A stretch of DNA of 64,000 nt from positions 27,746,459 to 27,810,458 of the forward strand of contig OX388349.1 in NCBI GenBank assembly GCA_947579665.1. The letters run 5' to 3'. Under the pieces are notes generated by a model, which saw only the letters and a list, made by a program, of their open reading frames with translations, searched no databases and was not told where the DNA came from. Below are positions 24,421-34,783 of the stretch, piece by piece; within the stretch, counting starts at the first letter, position 1; each line of letters begins with the position of its first letter. Made by a program: the position numbers and the translations under genes. Source of the DNA: Sympetrum striolatum (taxonomy: Eukaryota; Arthropoda; Insecta; Odonata; Libellulidae).

Positions 24421-26394
24421 AGTTCGATAAAGGAGATTATTAAAACCATCTTCAAAGATTGAATTTCTTACAGCTTCATCAATTTTCTCTTCTGCAGAAA
24501 ATATCATATCTAATTCTTTGGAATATGTTTCATTAATTTGGTTGATCCACTTAAAAATATTCTATAAATGCAATTCACTTGATTCCAATGCATTAATTTG
24601 TAAATTCAATTTAGTCTATGAGATGTCATATCCATGATTACTCCTGAAATTTTAAAGTCAAATTTAATGGAAGATTTTGAAAAATACATTATTTGTAATA
24701 AAATATTTTCTTTTTAGGATCTTCCTCCGAAAAATAAACAATATTTTCCTTTATTAATAACCATTAATACTTTAACCTTCACTTCAAAATAATGAAAATG
24801 GAACAATATGCATCTTAACTCCACAGGAAACATATTTCAACTTTTATAAATGTTATTGCGAAATCATAATTATAAATTACTTAATATTTCTGATGCGGAC
24901 GAATATTTCTTCAACACATCATAAATCGTCGTCATTGAAGACCGCCTCAGAGTAAATGAATTGAGGATTCTGGCCGTCAATTCCTTGAGAAATTGATGAT
25001 TTTCCGCTCGCTTATCGGCCTTCATTTTTCACATTCCGGGCCCCTAGTAATTCGCATCAAATTAATTAACTTCGGGTGTCCCACCTTATCCCCCTTGTCA
25101 TTGAGGGGAGAGGCATCATCTTTTTAGAAAATCGGAGGGATTTCTCATCTTTGGCAGCCACGATGCTATTTATATATTCCCTCGAATTAAACTCACGTAA
25201 CAAGCTTAGCTAAATCATTCTGGTGGTGAACACCAAGAGAGGGCTCAAGGATGACGAATTACGGTTTGTTAAACTCAAAATTATCCCAAAATTTCAAGAA
25301 ATATATCCACAGTTTCTTTAAAAGCTACACAAGCCTCATCTTAAATTGAAAATGGTGGAATTGGAAACGTAAAAATGTGTGTTTATTGGCAGAATATTCA
25401 ATACTTTCATCGCTCAAGTCGTAGCAACTCTTCTCTATGTGCAGCAAGCAATATAATGGGAGAACACGTACATACAGTGCAGAAGTGTATATTCCTTTTT
25501 CACGAAGGTAGTAACTGGAAAAAAGGCAATAGATGTAAAGAAACAACCCAACAGATATGCACATATTACATATCGTATTTAATTCTCACTAGAAGCATAT
25601 TTTCACCATTAAAAAACAACAAAACGCACCAAATGCTTGGTAAGATTCTGTTGGATTTATGATAAAATAAAATATAATATTATTTGCAATTATTCCAAAT
25701 ACGTCACGTTTATAGTGCATAAAGCTTTCATAAAAAGGGAAAGAATATAAACTGTGACGTATTTCGGTATATAACTAAATTCTGTAACACTAATGTATGT
25801 AATTCCTGTCTCTGATCAATTTTCCCAATATTCGAAATAAACAACCTTAATTTCTTTTATGTTTATACACCCCCATTTCAAACTCAGTAAACCGTTCACG
25901 AATCAACCTATTAATTATCTGGAATTATTGGACGAGCGAGGCTATTAATAATCACTGTTTGACTATCTTCCAGAGCAAGTTTACATTTTGGGGATCGGCA
26001 TTTGATTCCATTTGGCGTTACTCCAGCCCACTTTCTAACCGAGTGCTATCCTTTATAAAGCTTTCATTGATCTTCATTCATTCGCTTTCATGACTCTAAA
26101 CGTCACCCGAATAAACATTTTGGTAATAAATTAAACATAAAAAGTGTTACTACGTAAGTGTATGATTTTTTATGAATGATTTGATTGACTGACTTGATTT
26201 ATTAAAAGTGATCAGCACAACGATAAATAGTTTTGGTTAAATATTCGTTCAGAAATCAAATTTCACAATTATATTATACTGGCTGCTCGTGACGAAAATG
26301 ATTAGACAATTTTCTATTTGGTAATCGAAACTTTGGAAATCGACTTTGGTTGTCAAAAATGCCTTCCACCATTTATAGGACAATAGTAATAAAA
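24421..26394. other. AT-rich sequence; balanced block at about 24950-25200
   Basis: About 24950-25200 (for example CATTCCGGGCCCCTAGTAAT, then AATTAATTAACTTCGGGTGT) is less AT-rich and contains homeodomain-type TAATTA/ATTAATTAA cores. It is a candidate conserved non-coding block. The remainder, including overlapping frames at 25325-25662, shows no gene. Confidence 0.3.
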
Positions 26395-26480
26395 GATATT
26401 GTATTAGGGCAAGATTGAGACTAAACTAATATTTTTCTTCTTACATAACCATTCATCATATAAAACTATAAGGAAAAGGT
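26395..26480 (-). mobile_element. LINE 3'-end fragment related to 145-260
   Basis: TATTAGGGCAAGATTGAGAC, then TTCTTCTTACA...ACC and CATCATAT, aligns with TATTCGGGCGAGATTGAGAC, TCTTCTTACACCTAACC and CGTCATAT at about 170-225, in the same order. Both lie next to TAAT-rich DNA. It is therefore read as another 3'-terminal fragment of the LINE at the left edge, in the same orientation. Confidence 0.55.
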
Positions 26481-28461
26481 TGCTTGGAAAGTATATAAAC
26501 AAAATTAATCGTATCATTAAAAATATATCAATACTGAGGTTGATAAAACCATACTGCTATATTACTCTAAATGATATAAAAATAATATGGGGGATAAGAT
26601 TAGTAATGTTAATTAATTTATATTTTTGAATTTGAGTGGAATTAGTAAATTTTTATGTGAAAATTTATAAATCATATGGAAGGAATCTATGTTTATAAGT
26701 TGTACTGGTTTAACTAGAGGTGATTATAATTTTAATACATGTAAGTTTTGTTTTATTGATTTTGTAAATTGAATTCTTGTTATTTGTAATTAGTATTGTG
26801 TATCGTAATAATGTATAGTAATAATAAATAGTAATAGCATTAGAATATATAGTAATGCATCATCATATAGGATTAAATGTGTAGTGAATGTTGGCATTAC
26901 AACGTTGCCATTGGACTATTTTTCCATTTGTTACGAATGAAATAATTATAAATATATAAAAATAAAGCATAAATCAACCAGTAATAATCGTGTTTATCGA
27001 CTATATATTTAATCACATCTTTTTTTTGTACTTTGTTGATATCAGAGATGATTCCTCAATCACACGCTTGTGGAGAATATTTTCCTATTTAATTTTCGTT
27101 AATGTTATTGGACGTGATGACACATTCAGAAGTGGATTCATTGTACAATCCAGAGTTTTTTTAATCCTTAATTTTCTTTGTATCGGAGAGTCAATTTTAA
27201 TTCCAGTTGGAAACATAGGCGCAGTCAGAATAAGAGATTCAAATGTTCCAATACACTAACGCCTTCACGATTCCGAAATATTTGCTCTCCGTATGGATTA
27301 CGAAGCCGACAGAATCTGAATAGAAAACTGACTCTACATCTATGAACTGAGGTTTCCCTTATCGAATGAATCCGATTCCCTGATTTGAAATCTCATCTAA
27401 TCTCAAAACTTTGAGTAACCAAAATGTATATAATGTAACATCCCGACTTATGTGAACTAGGAGTAACGCCGCGGCGTTCTTAATATTCCTCTTGTATTTT
27501 TCCCCAAGTTACAAGAATTCGACGTACGCAAACATCGTCAGTTTTATCTATCACGTAACGTAGATTTATTCTTTTATTCACTTAATATAATTTGTAATAT
27601 AATTGTGATCCCTCCTGTGTTATTAATAGTTTTTTAAAATATACCCTCTAATGGTGGCCATTCCCTCCAACATATATATGTATAACGCAATTTATCTCCC
27701 GATTTCTCTTGCCCCTTACATTAAATTACCACATTTTGCCTACATTATTTTATTTCATTATTACAATTGTGAATTTATTACTGAACTTATTCATTGTAGC
27801 TGGTCAGTGATTCAATTTATTCCTTACAACTCTAGTATAAATGCAATGAGAGCTGTTGCAATTTATTTGCAAGAAATTGAATCCCTAATTTCAATTTTAA
27901 TTTCTCAGGAAAACCAAATTGCTAAAATAGTAACCTCGTCGGTAGCTGAATAGCATCGGATAAACCTTTTTAAAGAATGTGCATCCCGATATGATGAAGT
28001 TGGTGAGTACATTTTTATGACTTTTATTTATATTTAATGGTATGATATAGTTTTTGTTCATATACTCGTATATGCTTAATAATCGGCAAAATAGGTGCGT
28101 ATGAAATATGAGCTCACATAGCTTTAGTAAAAAAATGTATATTTTAAGCGGGCTGAAAAGTCGAGTAGATTACTTTTTCTTAACTTGCTGAGTCTGATTT
28201 CCTTTCCTTGTAAACATCCCGGTTGGATAGCACATGGACTCTTTAGGTAACATTTTCTATAGTATTCCTTTTGGAGCGACCTGAATGAACACCATCAACG
28301 AGCATTATTTATAATTCAATATCTTCGTATTCTCACAGTCATGAGCAAGAATGACGCAATGTGAAATGAAAGAAACATTTTATCTTATGTTCTGAAAGAT
28401 AACAAAAATATTCCATCAAACCAGTTATGGCAGAAGGAAAATTTCGGAATAATGATAGTCA
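26481..28461. other. AT-rich sequence, nothing recognised
   Basis: TA-rich tracts such as GTAATAATAAATAGTAAT (about 26820) are present. Frames at 26990-27259 and 27651-27953 lack recognisable domains. No RNA or repeat was identified. Confidence 0.3.
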
Positions 28462-28595
28462 TTTTTACTTTCTCCATATACGAAGTATAGAGAAAGTATT
28501 GTTTTCATGAAAAAATTCGACTTCGATATTTCAACGGAAATACATGTTTTGGGGTCCCTAGAACACGTTTTAACCATTTTCAGAATGATGTCTGT

Positions 28596-28676
<81 letters not shown>

Positions 28677-29241
28677 TGTATGTGTGTGTGTGATAGTGGG
28701 CGCTCTAACGTGAAAACTATTGGTCGTATCAATACCAAACTTCATATATAGTACTGTGGTGTGTGCTGTCAGAGTATGTTGATCAGTTTTTGGAGTAAAT
28801 TGGTTGACCGGAAGTTGAGCTTCATTCATCAAAGCTCATTTCCGGTTTTCAAAATATCTCCATAAATATGATATTTAGGTATATACAATTATTTATAAAT
28901 GTTTTAGAAAATATAATTTACTATTTCTTTTGTTTGAAACATATTTTTTATCACTGATTTTTTAGGAGTTATTCTTGAAATACTGATAAACCGGAGGTTG
29001 CTGATTGTGTACTTTGTGGGCGCCCTGGGCTCTATGGGCGATAGGCCAATTTCATCGTTTTTCATCGATCATGTCCCGGAAACATTATTTATAATGTTTG
29101 TGACGTCAAAGATAATAATATATAAATTAATCACTCATCTTCCAAGTTTAGATGGAATATAGAGTTCTAAATTACTGTCGTAGATAAATATTTACATCTT
29201 ATATATGGAAAAAGTCATGTGCTGGCCACATCAGATTTTTT
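28462..29241 (+). repeat. ACTTTYTCC dispersed repeat, copy B (with (TG)n tract)
   Basis: This begins TTTTTACTTTCTCCATATAC, then GAAGTATAGAGAAAGTATTG, a clear stem of ACTTTCTC with GAGAAAGT. It continues with the ATGTTTTGGGGTCCCTAGAA block, a long TG repeat (about 28600-28692), a GGGCGCTCTAACGTGAAAAC block, and one full plus one partial tandem unit (GACCGGAAGTTG near 28806, AAACCGGAGGTTG near 28989). It ends GGAAAAAGTCATGTGCTGGC, CACATCAGATTTTTT. The end arrangement matches copies A and C. The TG tract produces spurious Cys-Val and His-Thr reading frames on the two strands. Confidence 0.8.
28600..28692. repeat. (TG)n microsatellite inside copy B
   Basis: This is an almost uninterrupted TG dinucleotide run with a TCTGTA interruption near 28675. 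It occupies the same place where copies A and C carry short TGTCTG/TGTC repeats, so it expanded from a simple-sequence seed within the element. Confidence 0.9.
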
Positions 29242-29374
29242 GATATTCGTTTTTCTTTCATATAATTGTTAAGTCTATATAATCAATGCAAACTAATTCT
29301 TGAACTCTGTTTCATTTCCCTCCCTACGGCAGATTCTATCGGTGAAATTTTGCATCGAAACTTAACCCGGTAAC

Positions 29375-29397
29375 GCCTAGCGGTACCGTTTGGTACC
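29375..29397 (+). repeat. piggyBac subterminal motif, left end
   Basis: GCCTAGCGGTACCGTTTGGTACC lies directly inside the left terminal repeat, split by the reader as GCCTAGCGG and GGTACCGTTTGGTACC. The same motif occurs at 34627-34649 (same orientation) and 32257-32279 (inverted). Here the central palindrome is slightly degraded (GTTT where the others have ATAT). It may be a transposase contact site, by analogy with other piggyBac elements. Confidence 0.7.
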
Positions 29398-29694
29398 ACC
29401 CGGTAGGGTATTAAGAAGATTGAATTTTCTGATACCTCCGAATATTTTGCTAGATTTTTTTCAGTTATACATCTATTTGCATACTTTGAGGCTTACGATT
29501 ACAAAAAAATTGCTTTTGTTTGTCCTTATTTTACGCCAATACCGATGTTTGAAAAAGGTGAATTTTCATGAATCCCAAAAAACACGCTTTTTTCGTGCAG
29601 ACCTTCCGATTTTTTTAAATATTTCCAGTTTCGTGGCTATCTACGAGATTTTTTCAAGTGGTATCAAATGTCAATATATCAAGCTATAGATGTA

Positions 29695-32195
29695 GGGTAG
29701 GTGAGGGTGAAGCGGGTCAGTTCAAATAGTTTTAAGAATAAAAAAATATGCAAACATATAATAAGCTGAATAAAATTTTTATTCAGTAGATATCGATAAT
29801 ATGTATATATATGAGAAGTAAGATCAAGTTATATCGGTAAATAAATTTTTGAAAAATATTAAGGTGGAACCCCACCTCTGACCCACTTCACCCGCAACAG
29901 GAGGGTGAAGTGGGTCATTAGAAAACTACTGTGATTCCAGCAAAATAAAATGTTTTTGAAAACAAAAAATCAAAAATGTTTCTAGAAACACTTCCCTCTA
30001 GTAAAAGAAGATTTCCCTGAGGCTCCAACACACACCTCATGGAACCATACATTGCACATGATGCACTGAATCCAGTTTTTATACTCGCTGGAGGTTGCCG
30101 TGTAAAAGTACCTGCCACAAAACCCACAGTTGTCTTCATTGCCATCTGCAGGCCCAATTGGAGATGCTGGTAGGTTTTTTTGGAGGCTCACTTTTCTTCT
30201 TTTGTCCAGTTCAGATTCACCAGACTTGCTGTTGCCGAGAGAGGCAATATGCTGCGGCGACTTAAGCACTTCAGCTTCTTGTCTATTCCTTCCAGGGCCT
30301 TTTCTTTTCACAGAGATCTTCATAGATGAAGGAGAGCATCTTCTCACTGGAGTCGATTCTTGACATGTTTGGGTGTCTTGAGGCTGTTGTGGAACAGGAC
30401 TGCATTCCACGGGTTCAACAGCTTTTGTGAGTTTTTCGTCAGTCACTGCAAAACGGTTGACCGGGAACACTCCTGTGGCTCTAAAGCCATTGACTGCCGT
30501 GGACACCGTTGTGGACTGCATCCAAGCTTGAGAAAAGATTCCTCCAAAATTGCCCTTTTTGAATAGCTCTTGATGGATTTGAAAAAACCCACTGATTTGC
30601 AGCTGCACTGTACCTGGATTTCAATGGCTGGAGTTCGTACGTTGTGTGGCTTGGCAGACACAGCATGGTGATTTGATTTTCCCTGTCGAACATCGAGCAA
30701 CTTAACGTGTGACACATGACCTTCGAGAATAAGCAGAACATATCCTGATAACTTGTGCTTGGCAAAATGTTTCAGCCAGGCGAGGTAGATGTTTTCGTTA
30801 ATCCATCCACTCTCTGACATGTACACCGCAGTGGACGGTGGCATGTGTCGTTCAAACTCAGCCTTCTTACGCTTCCCCTTGAAAATAACACCCGGAGGGA
30901 AAGATGAGCCGAATGCACTGCAGCTTGCTATCACAGTTACATTCTCACCTTGTTCTTTGCACGTAACTATGTGAATGTCCCTTTTACCTTTACAGGCCAA
31001 CATTTTTGGTAGCGGTGGATTGTTGATGGGCAGTGCAGTCTCGTACATGTTGTAAATTGATTGAGGTCGGTTCTGCAATTTTAACTCTTCAACGTCAGTT
31101 TGCAGTACGTCATAGAAATTGTCGAATCTCTCCCGCCTCAATCCGTTTGCTCGTGCCATGGACAGGCTTACGCAGCGACAGTTTCTGTCAGTGTCTCTTA
31201 ATGAAGCTGTTTAGCCAATCCTTACCGGCTTCCTTTTTCGCGACATTGAATTTATGAGCAATCTTTTTTTCTCCGGCAAGCTTTAAGGCAGCCTTGTGGT
31301 CTTCTTGTGGTGTCAATGGAAATCCTTTCGACTCCAGGTATAGAAAGAAGTCTCTCAAGAAGTTCCTTTTCCTGCACCTCCGTAAATATGGTCTGCCCAC
31401 CAATGGATCTTTGAGTGTTGTCTTCCTTAACAACTTTAATTCGGCGCTGAAGGGTACCAAATGGAACAGAAAATCGTCTCGATGCTTCTCGAATCCCAAC
31501 ACCAGCTTCTACTGCTGCAAGTGCATTATTCATTTCCTCTATACTCCACATGAACATTCCGCCGTTCCGCCATGAACCTTCCTTTTATAATGTTGTGGCA
31601 TGTAGCTATAAAGGATTTATACAATAAAAAATACTACATGTATATATTACTACAATTTAATGATTAATGATTATTCATATACTATAATACTTAGTAATCA
31701 GTTTATATTAACATAATGTAATTAGTTTCTAGCCCAAAATTATCATCACTGAAATTGACCCTCTTCACCCTCCCATACCTGACCCGCTTCACCCACTCAT
31801 GCACATTTCCAGAAAAATTAAAAATACAAAATGTGGCAATGCCTGCTAAGCCCCGCCTGCTCGCATTGAAAAGTAGATGGAACGTACGACTGCATGCAAC
31901 AATATGAAGTTTTTAGAATCATTAAATCGTTCTAAATTAACCCCAAGAATGCACCCTCAAGTTAGATGACTGGAAAAACTTACCAGTTAGGAGATGTGGT
32001 TGAATCTTTGTGATTTTTTTACACATGCAGTCTGAGAACGCCGTGGCTACAACGCAGTCATTTAGGACGCCTAGGTAAAGAACAAGTTCTGCCGCATAGT
32101 GAGATAACGCAAAAACGAAACTAATGTAGTTTTATTTTCGAAAAAGCTTAGCCTGACCCGCTTCACCCGCTGACCCATTTCACCCTCACCTACCC
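29695..32195 (-). mobile_element. pogo/Tigger-like DNA transposon nested in the piggyBac element
   Basis: Left end GGGTAGGTGAGGGTGAAGCG... (from 29695) and right end ...TTTCACCCTCACCTACCC (to 32195) are inverted repeats of about 25 bp with two mismatches. They are bounded by TA at 29693-29694 and 32196-32197, the Tc1/mariner-superfamily duplication. Internal GGGTGAAG(C/T)GGGTCA repeats recur near both ends (for example about 29895-29920, 31760-31795, 32150-32185). The element encodes a broken pogo-type transposase on the minus strand. Being inside the piggyBac element, it inserted later. Confidence 0.93.
29982..31557 (-). pseudogene. pogo/Tigger-like transposase pseudogene with C-terminal PHD-like zinc finger
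   Basis: Homology is spread over three minus frames. The start region (ATG at 31555-31557) carries a Psq-type helix-turn-helix (ALAAVEAGVGIREASRRFSV, then LQRRIK). A frame change near 31340-31380 leads to a CENP-B-type DNA-binding segment (LTPQEDHKAALKLAGEKKIA) ending at a TGA (31188-31190). The DDE domain resumes near 31159, shifts near 30690 and again near 30600. It ends with an FRATGVFPVN block and a C-x2-C...C-x2-C...H-x2-C PHD-like finger before the stop at 29982-29984. Expected catalytic sites are altered: IYNMYET instead of a DET motif (about 31043), ILEGHVSH instead of DGH (about 30722), and LQPLKS with the following Asp segment missing (about 30620). It is thus dead twice over, by frame breaks and by active-site loss. 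Family assignment is confident. Confidence 0.92.
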
Positions 32196-32256
32196 TAATT
32201 ATAATTTTAGGCTACTAGTTTATTTATAAGTAAGTTACAATGAGTTACATTTTGCT

Positions 32257-32279
32257 GGTACCATATGGTACCGCTAGGC
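32257..32279 (-). repeat. piggyBac subterminal motif, inverted internal copy
   Basis: GGTACCATATGGTACC (32257-32272) is a perfect 16-bp palindrome followed by GCTAGGC, the inverse of the motif at the right end (34627-34649). It lies about 60 bp after the pogo insertion, so it was about 390 bp from the left end of the original piggyBac element. Confidence 0.7.
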
Positions 32280-32755
32280 GGTTCCCGTTATACTTTTATG
32301 CGGGAAGCGGAAATTTCTTCTGCTACGACATCTCTATCGGATTTCTTTTGCACTTGCGATATTATTGCAAATAAATATTTGAATATAGTTGCATTTCATT
32401 TATGAAAATGAAATATAATAAAATATATCTAGTTCAGTCATTTTTGATGATTTAGGCTGATTTCGGAGGTATGGATTTACCCTTTTCGGGCTCTTGACCT
32501 ACACCCTTGACCGGATTAGGAAGATACAGATGTTGGGTCCGGTTGTAAAAATGAACCATTTCTCTAAAGGAGCGAAAGAAGCTAATAGATGAGGAGTGGG
32601 GGAAGGGAATACCACCGTAAACTCCGAAGATGGCTGGCAAAAAGCGAGGAACACGCGACCTGAGACAATTCGGAAAGATTTTGTATTGTTTTGGCCTTCC
32701 GTTTCTCCATCGCGAACAACCGAGCAATATTTGCGCCTTTTAATCCTTATTCTAA

Positions 32756-34377
32756 GTTACACTTCCAAGGAGCGTTTGGATAGCTGAACTACGTAAGAGA
32801 CCTCACACACGCGAACAGGTGATCCTTTGGGATGATGAAGACATCACCTTCCATGACGCGATTTTTCCTAATCCTGATTACTCCTCCTTTCGTGAAGTGT
32901 CCCCCACCCAGGCTTTTGAGCGTTTTTTTGACGAAGAAGTCGTTTCACATCTGGCGATGGAATCGAATAAGTATGCCCTGTTCTGCAATTGTGGAAATCC
33001 AAATGTAACAGCTGAGGAAATAAAATTGTATGTTCCAATTCTCTTCCTCAGTGGGTACAATACGGTTCCTAGTAAAAGGCACTATTGGCTTACGACATAG
33101 GAATGAACTTGTTTATAAGTCATTGAGGCGAGATAGATTTTTGCAAATTAACCGATTTATTCATTGCTGTGAAAGTACTGCTGTTGATACCTCCGATAGA
33201 AGGTGAACATTCCGCCCTCTTATGAATATGTTAAAGAAAAAATTAATGAATATTTCAAAGAAGAGTAGTGCTTAAGTTTCGATGAGTCCATGGTTTTATA
33301 TTTTGGGAGGCATGGATGCAAATAATTCATTCGAGGGAAGCCCATAAGATTTGGTTATAAGGTTTGGTGCCTCAATACCCCAGATGGATACCTTGTAAAT
33401 TTTGACATTTATTAGGGAAATAGTCCCAGGAAAGTGGAAAGCTACGAGAAAGAATTTGGAAAGGCCGCAGCACCTTTAGTTGGAATGAAAGATGAACTGA
33501 AACAGAAAGAGCTACCTTTCCGTTTCTATATTGATAATTATTTCACGAGCTACGAATTGGTGAAATATCTTCGCGGAAGGAATTATGGTGCAACAGGAAC
33601 AGTGAGGGAAAATACCTAAAGAATGTCATCTGAAGTCCACTAAGGAATATGCAAAGTTAAAGCGAGGATCTTTTGAGGCCAAAAGATCCGTGAAAGACAA
33701 CATTCTCGTGGTGAAGTGGGTGGACAATGCTGTCGTTTCGGTAATGTCCTGATGTCACGGAATTAATCTGATATCTGGGGTTGGGAGATTCTCCAAAAGT
33801 GAGAAAAAAAAGACTCCTTGTGCCACGGCCCGCGATGTTTTAGGGAAATACAATAAATTTATGGAGGGCACAGATCGAATGGACTGGAATATTTCTCTTT
33901 ATCGTGTGGGTGTCAGAGGAAAGAAATGGTGGTGGCCCATTTTTACGTGGATGCTTGATGCCGTGATGCACAATGCATGGTTGTTGACGAGGAAAACAGG
34001 GAAAAGTACAATCCAGTTAGAGTTCCGACGGGCAGTTGTGCAGACTTACCAGGAGAGATTCAGGAATACGCCGAAATCTGTAGGACAGACTTATGGACCT
34101 GCGTCCATAAGCAGTGAAACTGGAATGATGTATATAAACTCATCATGAGATAATATTTTGACATACAACAGACTGCATATGATTACTAACAGCGGGTTTT
34201 CTTTCCAGTGTTTTTGATGAAATAAGGTACGATGGGTATAACCACCTCGTGCAATCCGCCACCCAGAGGCGAAGGTGTGCCCATGAAAATTGTACAAGCA
34301 GAACACGAACGGAATACGGAAGATGTAATGTAGGGCTATGCATTGACTGTTTCACAAAATTCCACATTCTGCAGTAA
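32756..34377 (+). pseudogene. piggyBac-like transposase pseudogene
   Basis: Pieces read in order but in different frames: an N-terminal segment (to 33100, with SPTQAFERFFDEEVVSHL and GNPNVTAEEIKLYVPILFLS), then NELVYKSLRRDRFLQINRFI (from 33102). Next is CLSFDESM...FGRHGCK (from 33269), ...FYIDNYFTSYELVKYL (to 33616), KRGSFEAKRSVKDNILVVKW and DRMDWNISLYRVG (to 34148). Last is a Cys-rich C-terminal domain (C-x4-C...C-x4-C-x2-C, about 34282-34356), stopping at 34375-34377. The three expected Asp residues are visible: in SFDES (33281), YIDNYF (33533) and the TDRMD block (33873). Stops lie at 33204, 33323, 33413, 33617 and 33750. At least four frame changes occur (near 33100, 33210-33265, 33620-33650 and 34150-34220). 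The true start is not clear, as the frame opens just after a stop at 32753. The gene cannot encode a working enzyme. Confidence 0.93.
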
Positions 34378-34626
34378 TACAATGAAGCCACAATGGCAAA
34401 CTGTTTATTTACTTTCACTATTTTTGACTTTGAGGATTTCTGTAAAATTTTAATAATTTTTAAAATCTTAGGGCAATAATTTGTTTAAACATATTCTTAT
34501 CATTTTTATGATATTTCATGTTAAAAATGTAAAAATGAGTGTAAAAATACAAAATAATAAATAATTTGTTCAGCTATCTGTAAATTTCCGGAAATTCCTT
34601 AAACCTTCAATTTTATACCCCCAAGC

Positions 34627-34649
34627 GCCTAGCGGTACCATATGGTACC
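34627..34649 (+). repeat. piggyBac subterminal motif, right end
   Basis: GCCTAGCGG followed by the palindrome GGTACCATATGGTACC (34634-34649) lies about 130 bp inside the right terminal repeat. It matches the motif just inside the left terminal repeat and the inverted copy at 32257-32279. Confidence 0.75.
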
Positions 34650-34783
34650 AGGCTATATCTCCGTAACTAATGATGTTAAAAGAAAAAGGATTGGACAAAT
34701 TGACTTAGATAGTAATACGTATTAACATACTTGATTATAATTAAATTCGAAGAAATTTTTTTTTCCAGGCGTTACCGGGTTAA

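Larger units (their letters stand above)
29366..34779 (+). mobile_element. piggyBac-like DNA transposon (interrupted by a pogo-like insertion)
   Basis: The left end CCCGGTAACGCC (29366-29377) and right end GGCGTTACCGGG (34768-34779) are perfect 12-bp inverted repeats. TTAA stands immediately outside each (29362-29365, 34780-34783), the target duplication diagnostic of piggyBac elements. The body encodes a decayed piggyBac transposase on the plus strand (about 32756-34377). The motif CCTAGCGGTACC...GGTACC recurs near both ends. Removing the 2.5-kb pogo-like insertion leaves an element of about 2.9 kb, an ordinary size for this superfamily. The transposase breaks indicate an immobile old copy. 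Confidence 0.95.

Noticed and set aside
28425..28832. 135-codon minus frame with a long His-Thr run, and the complementary Cys-Val frame
   Set aside because: Both are translations of the (TG)n microsatellite inside repeat copy B.
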